7,112 nucleotides of DNA from an uncultured Lachnospiraceae bacterium (lineage in GTDB: Bacteria; Bacillota; Clostridia; Lachnospirales; Lachnospiraceae). Under the pieces are notes generated by a model, which was not told the DNA's origin, did not search any database, and saw only the letters and a program-made list of their open reading frames with translations. Made by a program: the position numbers and the translations under genes. Position 1 is the first letter of the stretch. Each line of letters starts with the position of its first letter. The DNA lies in contig CAJURT010000081.1 in assembly GCA_910588875.1 (NCBI GenBank), forward strand, positions 1-7,112, given 5' to 3'. This document shows positions 1 to 5,942 of the stretch, in pieces.

Positions 1-445
1 CCGATGAGGTAATCGTAACCGCAGTGGAAAAGTCCGCGTCATACCCCTGTTCCACCATCATGGGAATCAGGATCTTGCCCAGGGAAGCCGTATCCGCTGT
101 GGCTGAACCGGAAATTCCGCCAAAAAAATAAGACGCCACGATGTTCACCATCGCCATTCCGCCGCGCATCCATCCCACACATGCATTCGCCAGATTAATC
201 AGCTTTTCGGAGATCCCCCCGCTTCCCATCAGGCAGCCCATGGTAATAAAGAAAGGCACCGCCATCAGAGAAAAGGAATTCAGCCCCTTCACCATCTGCT
301 GGCAGACATTGCTGAGCGGAATCCCCATATACCACAGGCACAGCACGGATGCCATCCCCACGGCAAACGCAATATTTACCCGCAAAAGAATCATGGCAAA
401 AAAGGAAACCAATAAAATCAGCACCGCCGTATTGTTAATAATCAT
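1..445 (-). CDS. dctM: TRAP transporter large permease DctM, N-terminal part (runs off the window)
   Basis: This is the large membrane subunit of a tripartite ATP-independent periplasmic (TRAP) transporter, which carries the ion-coupled transport path. The 148 visible residues start with a hydrophobic helix (about residues 7-37). They continue with the family's typical GLNSFSLMAVPFF stretch (54-66) and the conserved glycine-rich GGISGSATAD signature (109-118), followed by LGKILIPMM. Full DctM proteins have about 425 residues, so roughly a third is present and the 3' end lies before position 1. The ATG at 445 is preceded by a strong GGAGGAG site, which sits in the 14-base gap after the dctQ stop, so the two genes are probably translated as a coupled pair. 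The family assignment is very secure. The substrate cannot be read from this fragment. Confidence 0.95.
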   Translation of the reverse strand, partial: MIINNTAVLILLVSFFAMILLRVNIAFAVGMASVLCLWYMGIPLSNVCQQMVKGLNSFSLMAVPFFITMGCLMGSGGISEKLINLANACVGWMRGGMAMVNIVASYFFGGISGSATADTASLGKILIPMMVEQGYDADFSTAVTITSS

Positions 446-459
446 CCGTTGTCTCCTCC

Positions 460-999
460 TTAATCATCCACGTTTTCCGGGCATCCTGAAATCTCCGAAG
501 AGACCTCTTCCTTCCCCAGCAAAATCCTCACATGACGATGCAACGCCCCTGCCTGAAACAGCACAATCGCTGCTCCGGCAATGGGAACCGGCACATACAG
601 CCAGAACTTGGACAGCCAGGACAGGCTGGTATACATACTGTTCTTTCCCACATTCAACGCATACTGCATCCCCACCACTGCCATAATCATGGCAAATATC
701 AACACAATCACGTCCCCGAAAACATCCAGAAGCTTCACCACAGCCTTTGGCAGGTAAGCATCCAGCGCCGTCATCCGGATATGGCAGCCTCTGTGAACCG
801 CCAGCGCCGCACTGATCAGAGCCATATAGATCATGCAGGTCAGCACAATCTCCTCACTCCAGACCGGATCCGGTATAAAAGAAATATAACGTCCCGCAAC
901 CGCCATGGAGGTGATGGCAATATCCGCAATCAGCAGCAGCTTACACACCACCATGATAATCTGATAAAGAATATCATAAAATCTCTTCACGTTCTTCAC
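460..999 (-). CDS. dctQ: TRAP transporter small permease DctQ
   Basis: This is the small membrane subunit that partners DctM in the TRAP permease complex. The 179-residue product has the usual DctQ length and four hydrophobic segments (about 13-36, 50-68, 88-112 and 128-152). It also has the family hallmarks: VWSEE (46-50) at the start of helix 2 and RGCHIRM (70-76) after it. The proposed start is a GTG at 999, because an in-frame TGA lies directly upstream (1000-1002). A second GTG three codons further in is an alternative, and neither has a strong ribosome site. That weak initiation contrasts with the strong sites of dctP and dctM. Together with the repeat and hairpin upstream, it suggests lower expression of the permease than of the binding protein (inference). 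The C-terminal tail is acidic and presumably cytoplasmic. Confidence 0.93.
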   Translation of the reverse strand: MKNVKRFYDILYQIIMVVCKLLLIADIAITSMAVAGRYISFIPDPVWSEEIVLTCMIYMALISAALAVHRGCHIRMTALDAYLPKAVVKLLDVFGDVIVLIFAMIMAVVGMQYALNVGKNSMYTSLSWLSKFWLYVPVPIAGAAIVLFQAGALHRHVRILLGKEEVSSEISGCPENVDD

Positions 1000-1023
1000 T
1001 CACTTTCTGTAAAATTCCCCCGG

Positions 1024-1040
1024 CGCCGGCAGTGCCGGCG
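1024..1040 (-). promoter_or_regulatory. GC-rich hairpin between dctP and dctQ
   Basis: A perfect 7-bp inverted repeat (CGCCGGC / GCCGGCG) with a 3-base loop lies 25 bases upstream of the dctQ start. It has no U-tract after it on the minus strand, so it does not look like a simple intrinsic terminator. In operons led by a binding-protein gene, a stem at this place often shields the upstream message from 3' decay or lets only part of transcription through. That role is inferred here. Confidence 0.5.
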
Positions 1041-1054
1041 TCCGAGTTCTCCTC

Positions 1055-1169
1055 TTTGCTGTCTCGGACTTTTTGCCGTCTCAGACTTTTTGCTGTCCCT
1101 GACTTTTGCTGTCCCTGACCTTTGCTGTCCCTGACTTTTTGCTGTCCCAGATTCTTTGCTGTCCCTGAC
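1055..1169. repeat. Seven-copy 16-17 bp tandem repeat in the dctP-dctQ gap
   Basis: Seven copies of a 15-base core, plus-strand consensus TTTGCTGTCCCTGAC, start at 1055, 1072, 1089, 1105, 1121, 1138 and 1155, which gives steps of 16 or 17 bases. Copies 3, 4, 5 and 7 match the consensus exactly. Copies 1, 2 and 6 carry two or three changes each. The array starts just after the dctP stop codon and fills most of the 176-base gap before dctQ. Read as RNA of the operon, each unit is GUCAGGGACAGCAAA. The uneven 16/17 step breaks any reading frame, so it is not a peptide repeat. It probably arose by slippage and may space or structure the intercistronic message. Confidence 0.9.
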
Positions 1170-1175
1170 CTCTTC

Positions 1176-2264
1176 CTACTTCAGGTCCAGTATCTGCTGA
1201 TACTCCTCCTCAAGCCCTGCCGTATACTGGGCAATCACCTCGCTGCATGCCTCCTGCCACGGCGTCTTGTCCGGAACCGCCACAAAGACAACACCCTTCT
1301 CCTCAAGACGGGCCTTACACTCCTCCTCTGTCCTGGCAGACAGTTCCTTACAGTAAGCGCTGGTCGCCTTGCCGGCTTCCTCGATAGCCGCCTTCTGCGC
1401 CTCCGAAAGCTTTTCCCATGCCGCTTCCGTAATAATCACCTCCGAGGCGCTCATTGTGTGTCCGTCCTCCAGCATATAAGGCGCCACCTCATTAAATGCA
1501 TTCGACTCATAGGTCACCACCGGCTGGTCTGCACCGTCCACCACTCCGGACTGCAGGCTGGAATACAATTCGCTGAAAGACACCACGGTCGGGTTCGCTC
1601 CCACCTGCTCCACCACTGCCGTCAGAATCGGATCCGAAGACACACGGATTTTCTTATTTTTCATCCCTTCTATCCCGTCGATCTCATCCTTCACAAAGAA
1701 ATTGCGAAAGCCTTCCTCCACAAAAAACAAACCCTTGATTCCCAGCCCCATCTCAGAAGGCTCATCCAGGATTCGCTGTCCGATCTCACTGTCCGCATAT
1801 TTCCAGTAGTGCTCCCGGTCATGAAAGGTATAAGGAATACTGGGAAGCGCCGAAAGCTTTGCTCCATAATTGGTAAGGGCAAAGCTGGAAATACGCGCCA
1901 TATCCACCGTTCCCCCGTTGGTCGTCATCCCATCCAGGACATCATTTTCCGCCCCCATCACCCCGCTTGCCTGAATGTCAATCAACACCGTTTTGCCGCT
2001 TAAAGACTCCACCTGTTCTTTAAAATAACTCTCTACCTGACCGTCCAGGGAATCCGCCGGATTCACCTCCGCCAGGGTGAGAATCACCTGCGCCTCCCCG
2101 GCTGCTGCCCCGCCTTTGCCCTCACTGCCGCTTTTGCCGCTGTCCTCCGAAGCCTGTCCGGCAGGGGCCTCCGCCTTCTGCGCCTGGGATCCGCCCCCGC
2201 ACGCCGTCATACTTCCCGCCGCCAGCACTGCCAGCGCCAGCCCCGCAAACCACCTGAATTTCAT
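1176..2264 (-). CDS. dctP: TRAP transporter substrate-binding lipoprotein DctP
   Basis: This is the extracellular solute receptor of the TRAP system; it binds an organic or sugar acid and hands it to DctQM. The 362-residue product has a lipoprotein signal (positively charged start, hydrophobic core, MTAC with the lipidated Cys at 22). A flexible Gly/Ser/Glu/Lys-rich linker follows (about 23-57), then the DctP fold. Typical motifs are LPSIPYTFHDREHYWK (140-155), FRNFF with Arg187, KKIRV with Arg207, and ELYSSLQSGVVDGAD (232-246). Two arginines 20 residues apart match the pair seen in SiaP-type receptors, where the second clamps the substrate carboxylate (family knowledge). The reading frame is open up to 2375, but the ATG at 2264 is chosen because GAAGGAGGAG sits just before it and the signal peptide begins there. 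The exact substrate is unknown. Confidence 0.95.
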   Translation of the reverse strand: MKFRWFAGLALAVLAAGSMTACGGGSQAQKAEAPAGQASEDSGKSGSEGKGGAAAGEAQVILTLAEVNPADSLDGQVESYFKEQVESLSGKTVLIDIQASGVMGAENDVLDGMTTNGGTVDMARISSFALTNYGAKLSALPSIPYTFHDREHYWKYADSEIGQRILDEPSEMGLGIKGLFFVEEGFRNFFVKDEIDGIEGMKNKKIRVSSDPILTAVVEQVGANPTVVSFSELYSSLQSGVVDGADQPVVTYESNAFNEVAPYMLEDGHTMSASEVIITEAAWEKLSEAQKAAIEEAGKATSAYCKELSARTEEECKARLEEKGVVFVAVPDKTPWQEACSEVIAQYTAGLEEEYQQILDLK

Positions 2265-2285
2265 ACCTGTCTCCTCCTTCTTCTG

Positions 2286-2321
2286 CATGGTTTTACCCGC
2301 ATTTTTTATACCCGTATTATA
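2286..2321 (-). promoter_or_regulatory. Possible dctP promoter (-10) with a direct repeat
   Basis: On the minus strand a TATAAT hexamer (2316-2321) lies about 50 bases upstream of the dctP ATG. No good -35 hexamer stands 16-18 bases before it, so the promoter may be weak or activator-dependent. Directly downstream are two near-identical 14-15 base units beginning CGGGTA and ending ATG (2300-2314 and 2286-2299). They cover the expected transcription start and could be an operator. No regulator gene for this operon is in view. Confidence 0.3.
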
Positions 2322-2581
2322 AAGGAAACCCCTGGTATGTTTTTTGCCGAACTTGTGGATTTTTTTGCAGATCATTCAAAAAGATATTCAGAAAACATAA
2401 AGAAACAATAAATAGAAATCATATGACACTTTTAATTTTAATTATACGGGAATTTGGTTTTTCAATTCAGGAAACAAAAGAAGTTATGGACCGATATGCC
2501 ATGATGAATCCCTCTGATGATTTAGTCTTGCCAAAAATCCCTTAGATTGCAATGACAAAAAGGAATGAACTATCAGCCGCC

Positions 2582-2612
2582 TATGCTTCGGGTCAGATTG
2601 ACCCGAAGCATA
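2582..2612. repeat. Perfect 14-bp-stem palindrome, 3-base loop
   Basis: The arms TATGCTTCGGGTCA and TGACCCGAAGCATA are exact reverse complements separated by GAT. Neither strand has a T-tract straight after the stem, so it is a poor intrinsic terminator, although the folded RNA would be very stable. It sits 9 bases beyond the point where similarity of the neighbouring remnant to its family appears to stop, which suggests it formed, or came in, at a rearrangement junction. Confidence 0.85.
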
Positions 2613-2621
2613 AAAATCTAC

Positions 2622-2765
2622 ATGAAAAACAATCCGAATTATCAGTTCCACCTCTTCAAGATTATCTGCAAGGCAGACAGTCATAAAATCATCATCCATA
2701 TATTGGAATGATTACAGGCGCTCTAAGTCTTGTTGATGTATCTGCTCTGTTGTATTCAAAAACAT
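2622..2765 (-). pseudogene. Remnant of a PD-(D/E)XK (Rpn-type) nuclease/transposase gene, 5' end only
   Basis: Reading the minus strand from ATG 2765 (or TTG 2759) gives 17 codons ending in QQDLERL. A TAA stop follows at 2712-2714, and the same frame then continues SFQYMDDDFMTVCLADN and EEVELIIRIV. This is the start expected for clostridial PD-(D/E)XK-family transposases, whose N-terminus runs through a YMDDDFM-like motif and an ELILRI-like helix. The resemblance is lost after about 2622, and the rest of a roughly 300-residue protein, including the catalytic core, is missing. The gene is therefore dead twice over: one in-frame stop and a large 3' truncation. The family call is from memory of the motif, not from a search. 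Confidence 0.6.
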
Positions 2766-2785
2766 TCCCTTTTTTCACTGATTTT

Positions 2786-2814
2786 ATTATACATCGGATA
2801 AGCACTTTTGATAA
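2786..2814 (-). promoter_or_regulatory. Promoter-like sequence upstream of the transposase remnant
   Basis: On the minus strand TTATCA (2809-2814) and TATAAT (2786-2791) are separated by exactly 17 bases. The -10 matches the consensus fully and the -35 in four of six positions. An AAAAGGGA ribosome site follows just before the remnant's start. It is probably the original promoter of the broken gene, and any transcript today would run leftwards through the palindrome. Confidence 0.45.
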
Positions 2815-3030
2815 CTGAATCTTTCGTGAATTTTTTCTCTCAGTCTGTTTTAAACCAACTTTTATACTAACAAACCTGACATAGCAAAGAGTCCCATTTA
2901 TCACAACCTCCGGGCTGTCCTTTTTGTAAAAGGTATTCTTTATTGGGAACTATCTTAATTAACCTTTATCTCAAGGCCAATTGGACATGGTGAACAATAT
3001 TACCAAAAACTGTCCCTCCGGAAGGTTATG

Positions 3031-3540
3031 TCACTTGCCCTCAGCCGCCTCCAACGCATTTTGATAATACTGAAATGTCTTCCGATCAAAACATACCATC
3101 TGCACATCCATATCCGAATGCAGCGCCAGGAATTTAAGAATCGTCCCCACAGCAATCACAGACGCCTTATCAAGAGGGAATCGGTATATCCCGGTACTAA
3201 TGGAAGGAAACGCAACGATCCTGCACCCATATTCCGCAGCAAGTCTCAGACAGTTTTCATAACAGCACTTTAAAAGTTCCTCTTCGTTCCTTTTCCCGCC
3301 ATTCCAGACTGGCCCCGGCGTATGGATGACATATTTTGCAGGAAGCCTATATCCTTTTGTAATCTTCGCCTGTCCGGTCTTACAGCCGTTTAACATCCGG
3401 CATTCCGTCAAAAGTTCCGGTCCCGCCGCCCTGTGGATGGCGCCATCCACACCGCCGCCGCCCAAAAGACTGGTATTCGCGGCATTTACAATGGCATCCG
3501 CTTCCACTTTTGTAATATCTCCCAATGTAATTTTTAACAT
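3031..3540 (-). CDS. Macro-domain protein, probable ADP-ribose / O-acetyl-ADP-ribose hydrolase
   Basis: This 169-residue protein is a single macro domain of the MacroD/YmdB type, which binds ADP-ribose and usually removes acetyl groups from O-acetyl-ADP-ribose or mono-ADP-ribose from proteins. Visible motifs are GDITKVEADAIVNAAN (7-22; Asp8 for adenine, Asn22 near the distal ribose), the loop LLGGGGVDGAIHRAAG (25-40; Asp32 the usual catalytic position), and the second phosphate loop STGIYRFP (115-122). All key positions are intact. The ATG at 3540 is chosen over the open frame upstream because AAAGGAGAG precedes it and the domain begins at once. No ADP-ribosyltransferase, sirtuin or lipoate-ligase partner is in the window, so it is more likely a housekeeping clean-up enzyme than half of a toxin pair. 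It shares its strand with the AraC gene but is separated from it by a terminator and about 200 bases. Confidence 0.94.
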   Translation of the reverse strand: MLKITLGDITKVEADAIVNAANTSLLGGGGVDGAIHRAAGPELLTECRMLNGCKTGQAKITKGYRLPAKYVIHTPGPVWNGGKRNEEELLKCCYENCLRLAAEYGCRIVAFPSISTGIYRFPLDKASVIAVGTILKFLALHSDMDVQMVCFDRKTFQYYQNALEAAEGK

Positions 3541-3708
3541 ACCACTCTCTCCTTTCCAACCCTCACACCACATAATGAATACACCCTCGATTCGTCATCC
3601 CTGTCCTGCTGCTCTTTTTCCTCTGCCGGATAACCCCAAGCAATAATGTTGGGAAAAAGTATTTTTACCCCTATGATACTACGGATTGCTCCCCATTTCA
3701 TCTCTCGC

Positions 3709-3744
3709 AAAAATCCTCTTGCAAGCAGGCTTGCATCGGATTTT
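3709..3744 (-). terminator. Intrinsic terminator of the AraC-family gene
   Basis: On the minus strand the sequence right at the stop codon folds as AAAATCC, then an inner stem GCAAGC-CT-GCTTGC (plus-strand 3721-3734), then GGATTTTT. The outer arms pair and the run of T provides the release tract. The TAA stop (3743-3745) overlaps the first arm. This should end transcription of the regulator before the macro gene, which would then need its own promoter; I could not identify one clearly in 3541-3700. Confidence 0.7.
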
Positions 3745-4645
3745 ATTCGCCATGTGTATGCAAACTTTTATATTCTCTGGGAGAACAGTTATAAAAACGC
3801 TTAAACATTTTTGAAAAATTGCTCGGACTGTCAAAACCACATAAACCTGCAATTTCAGAAATGCTTTTCGACGGATTTTTCAGAAGAAAATCAGCACCCT
3901 GCATAATTCGATACTTTAAAAGATATTGCATGGGAGAGATTTGTATGGTTCTCTGAAAGCAGCGCAAACTTTCTCGTTCTCCGATGTCGGCAGAACGGGC
4001 AATATCAGACAAAACAATGTTATCGGAATAGTTATTGTGAATATAATCGATCATTTTTCTAATTCGGATGTTGTCTTGATTTAACCCGGTTTCTCCTGAT
4101 GAGATTTCATTCCTAAACTGTAAATAAAGAAAATAACATATTTTAGACAGATTTTCCCTTACAACAAACTCAAAACCGGGAGTATCATAAGCCAATGCTT
4201 CAAAGGCATTTATGAAATTATCTAATTCTGTCTTGTTGCCATTTGTTTTAAGCATATACCCTTGGAAAGAAGTTTGGGATATAAGTGGAAGCAGGTATTT
4301 TGTAGAGAAAACAGAATCACTGCTTCCCGTAATAAGGGTTGGATGAAAGACAAGGGACTGCAGTTCACACCAGGGGGCGGCAGCAGCATAGTGGAGCATA
4401 TTGGAATTTATGATAATACATTCTCCCTTTTCCAGAAAATATGTTTTTCCGGGAATTTGCAATTTTATTTTTCCCTCTTTGATATAGGCAATTTCCAATT
4501 CCTCATGCCAGTGCCACGGAATAACCTGTTCCTGCTTGTCTGAATAAGTTTCGGAATATGCAGCACATGGAAAATGAAATGTCCCATGAGGCTGCAGTTC
4601 TTTGTATATCCTGTTTAAATTCAGCCCACATTTTTGAATTGCCAT
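3743..4645 (-). CDS. AraC-family transcriptional regulator with N-terminal cupin domain
   Basis: This 300-residue protein has the usual length and order of AraC/XylS regulators. The N-terminal cupin-like sensor (about 20-165) contains PWHWHEELEI (43-52), where the two His and the Glu are typical of the cupin ligand pocket; these domains often bind sugars or related metabolites. The C-terminal double helix-turn-helix (about 193-300) includes MIDYIHNNYSDNIVLSDIA, then the second-half signature ISEIAGLCGFDSPSNFSKMF followed by FKRFYNCSPREY. In the first helix-turn-helix the segment ADIGERESLRCFQRTI is somewhat atypical. The ATG at 4645 follows GGGG about 8 bases upstream. The gene is divergent from the PHP gene, so regulation of that gene and of itself from the shared 204-base region is the simplest guess. 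The ligand is unknown. Confidence 0.94.
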   Translation of the reverse strand: MAIQKCGLNLNRIYKELQPHGTFHFPCAAYSETYSDKQEQVIPWHWHEELEIAYIKEGKIKLQIPGKTYFLEKGECIIINSNMLHYAAAAPWCELQSLVFHPTLITGSSDSVFSTKYLLPLISQTSFQGYMLKTNGNKTELDNFINAFEALAYDTPGFEFVVRENLSKICYFLYLQFRNEISSGETGLNQDNIRIRKMIDYIHNNYSDNIVLSDIARSADIGERESLRCFQRTIQISPMQYLLKYRIMQGADFLLKNPSKSISEIAGLCGFDSPSNFSKMFKRFYNCSPREYKSLHTHGE

Positions 4646-4675
4646 GATATATCCCCATTTAGTCGTTTTTATTAT

Positions 4676-4704
4676 ATTATACGTCTATAATCAAATAGAA
4701 TCAA
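4676..4704 (-). promoter_or_regulatory. Promoter of the AraC-family gene
   Basis: On the minus strand TTGATT (4699-4704) and TATAAT (4676-4681) are separated by exactly 17 bases, a near-consensus vegetative promoter. It ends about 30 bases before the AraC ATG. The AATCAA hexamer that forms the -35 recurs in near form (ATCAA) 9 bases away at 4690-4694, inside the spacer. An imperfect dyad (TATGGCG ... CGCTATA, about 4711-4733) lies between this promoter and the PHP gene and could be a regulator site. Confidence 0.6.
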
Positions 4705-4794
4705 TACTCATATGGCGATATTCTTACGCTATAAAATGAAACCAAAATACATAGAATAAAAGGGGTAACAGAAAGGACTGGCAGATACGAAAAT

Positions 4795-4863
4795 ATGAAG
4801 GTTTATCGAGACTATTTTAAATTTGTGAGTTTTATGATGGAGGCTGCTTATGACAATGATTGA
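4795..4863 (+). other. Possible 22-codon upstream ORF overlapping the PHP start
   Basis: A frame from ATG 4795 encodes MKVYRDYFKF followed by VSFMMEAAYDND and stops at TGA 4861-4863, so it overlaps the first 14 bases of the PHP gene in another frame. It covers the PHP ribosome site. It lacks a good ribosome site of its own, since the nearest purine run is too far upstream, and the peptide is not recognised. If translated, it could couple or modulate PHP translation, but chance is a fair explanation. Confidence 0.2.
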
Positions 4864-5770
4864 CTTACATATGCACAGCAAATATAGCAATGACGGAGAA
4901 TTTACAGTACATGAATTAGTTAAAAAATGTGCGGAACAAGGAATCACTATAATGTCAATTACCGATCATAATTGCGCCCGTGCCAATGCTGAAGCAATAC
5001 CTGCGGCAGCAGAAAAGGGCATTGTCTATATCCCCGGAATAGAAATTGACTGCACCTATGCAAATACAAATTTTCATATGCTTGGATATGGCATTGATTA
5101 TCTTTCTCCTGATTTTGATGATATTGAGAAATCCATAAGGTCACAGGGGCTTGCTGTTTCACTGAAAATGCTTGAAAAAACACAGGCTTTGGGATTTCAT
5201 GTAACAGAAAAAGAAATGTGGAATCTGTCAAAAGACAGTTATTGGGCTGAAACCTGGACAGGAGAAATGTTTGCAGAAGTGCTTCTTTCCAAACCGGAAT
5301 ATGCAGACAATAACCTTCTTATGCCGTATCGTGCAGGCAGAGAACGGGGAGATAACCCCTATGTGAATTTTTATTGGGATTTTTATTCTCAGGGGAAACC
5401 TTGTTATGCAGAGGTTCAGTACCCACAAATGGAAAAAATCATTGATATAATTCACCAAAACAATGGGTTTGCCGTATTAGCCCACCCACATGTGAATCTT
5501 AAAGGGAAAACAACCCTACTTGAGGGTATTATACATTTAGGTATTGACGGTATGGAGGCTTACAGCAGTTACCATTCTCCATCTCAATCCTCCAATACTG
5601 CAGTTAAAGCAAAAAGGCATCATTTATTCACTACCTGTGGCAGTGATTTTCATGGAAAAACAAAGCCATCTATTTCCTTGGGAAAACATGGCTGTTTAAT
5701 CACAGAAGAAGAAATGAAAATGCAGATAAAAAGACTGGTTAAATCAAATTTCGCTAAATTTCTTGCCTGA
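4850..5770 (+). CDS. PHP-domain metal-dependent phosphoesterase (TrpH/YciV-like)
   Basis: This 306-residue protein belongs to the PHP superfamily, whose stand-alone members are metal-dependent phosphoesterases acting, for example, on 3',5'-nucleoside bisphosphates or RNA 5' ends. All expected metal-binding motifs are present in order: DLHMHSKYSNDG (5-16; His7, His9, Asp15), TDHN (38-41), GIEID (63-67; Glu65), FHMLGY (75-80; His76), LAHPH (210-214; His212) and GSDFHG (264-269; Asp266, His268). The central insertion, with YSQGKPCYAEV near 179-189, matches the TrpH/RNase AM subgroup. The ATG at 4850 is supported by GGAGG six bases upstream, and the domain starts immediately. The complete metal site argues for an active enzyme. 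The substrate is uncertain, because this subgroup is often annotated only as PHP domain protein. It is divergent from the AraC-type gene, and both are AT-rich compared with their neighbours. Confidence 0.92.
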   Translation: MTMIDLHMHSKYSNDGEFTVHELVKKCAEQGITIMSITDHNCARANAEAIPAAAEKGIVYIPGIEIDCTYANTNFHMLGYGIDYLSPDFDDIEKSIRSQGLAVSLKMLEKTQALGFHVTEKEMWNLSKDSYWAETWTGEMFAEVLLSKPEYADNNLLMPYRAGRERGDNPYVNFYWDFYSQGKPCYAEVQYPQMEKIIDIIHQNNGFAVLAHPHVNLKGKTTLLEGIIHLGIDGMEAYSSYHSPSQSSNTAVKAKRHHLFTTCGSDFHGKTKPSISLGKHGCLITEEEMKMQIKRLVKSNFAKFLA

Positions 5771-5771
5771 A

Positions 5772-5929
5772 TTTCCATCTGCTGCGTTGGCTTCACTCAA
5801 CGATGCCACCGCATTGCCTCGTTCAGCCGCCTCTCAAGGAACGGTACCCTCAGTGGACAAGGGAACATACGCTTGTCCACTGAGGGTAATAGCCATGATG
5901 TAATCTAATCGAGGGCGTTTTTCCATCTG
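5772..5929. repeat. Candidate extragenic element bracketed by a 10-bp direct repeat
   Basis: TTTCCATCTG occurs at 5772-5781 and again at 5920-5929, enclosing about 140 bases between the PHP stop and the lipoprotein stop. Inside are a small stem (CGTTG / CAACG, 5785-5802), a stretch with a strikingly coding-like minus-strand frame, and the long hairpin at 5845-5888. The layout resembles a short non-autonomous insertion or a repetitive extragenic palindrome with target duplication. Only one copy is in the window, so the idea rests on the flanking repeat and the palindrome. Confidence 0.4.
5845..5888. repeat. Perfect 17-bp hairpin between two convergent genes
   Basis: The arms TACCCTCAGTGGACAAG and CTTGTCCACTGAGGGTA are exact reverse complements with a 10-base loop. 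The stem lies where the PHP gene (plus) and the lipoprotein gene (minus) run toward each other, so it may act as a two-way transcription barrier. No T-tract follows on either strand, which makes a standard intrinsic terminator unlikely. Confidence 0.85.
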
Positions 5930-5942
5930 GCTCTTCCGCCCC

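Larger units (their letters stand above)
2345..3030. other. Gene-poor, AT-rich interval between dctP and the macro gene
   Basis: I see no intact gene in this stretch. It contains a perfect palindrome (2582-2612), a decayed nuclease/transposase fragment (2622-2765, minus) and its promoter-like sequence (2786-2814). On the plus strand, a frame from ATG 2423 runs 40 codons to a TAG at 2543-2545. It then stays open in the same frame to a TAA at 2684-2686. I do not recognise that product, and its second part overlaps the transposase remnant on the other strand. The rest (about 2815-3030) has only short frames. The interval is probably an old insertion and deletion scar. Confidence 0.6.

Noticed and set aside
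532..1134. 200-codon plus-strand open frame opposite dctQ
   Set aside because: It is antisense to DctQ, rich in His, Gln and Asn, with no domain or ribosome site.
1055..1169. Tandem repeat considered as a CRISPR array
   Set aside because: The units touch each other at 16-17 bases, with no unique spacers and no cas gene.
1122..2003. Long plus-strand open frame opposite dctP
   Set aside because: It is antisense to the clear DctP coding sequence, starts inside the tandem repeat and gives a composition (many Arg, His, Leu) typical of a shadow frame.
2692..2904. 70-codon minus-strand frame starting with GTG near 2904
   Set aside because: A GGAGG precedes it, but it is too close to that GTG, and the product overlaps the better-supported remnant in another frame. 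An 11-codon frame from the nearby ATG is also possible but unsupported.
3003..3025. CCTTCCGGAGG followed by a T-run after the macro gene, considered as a terminator
   Set aside because: The palindrome leaves only a three-base-pair stem once a loop is allowed, so it is too weak to call.
3031..3540. Macro-domain gene considered as the antitoxin of a DarTG-like system
   Set aside because: No DarT-type ADP-ribosyltransferase lies next to it, and the gene upstream on the same strand is an AraC regulator behind a terminator.
4262..4543. 93-codon plus-strand frame inside the AraC gene
   Set aside because: It is antisense to the sensor domain of a clear AraC-family protein and has no recognisable product.
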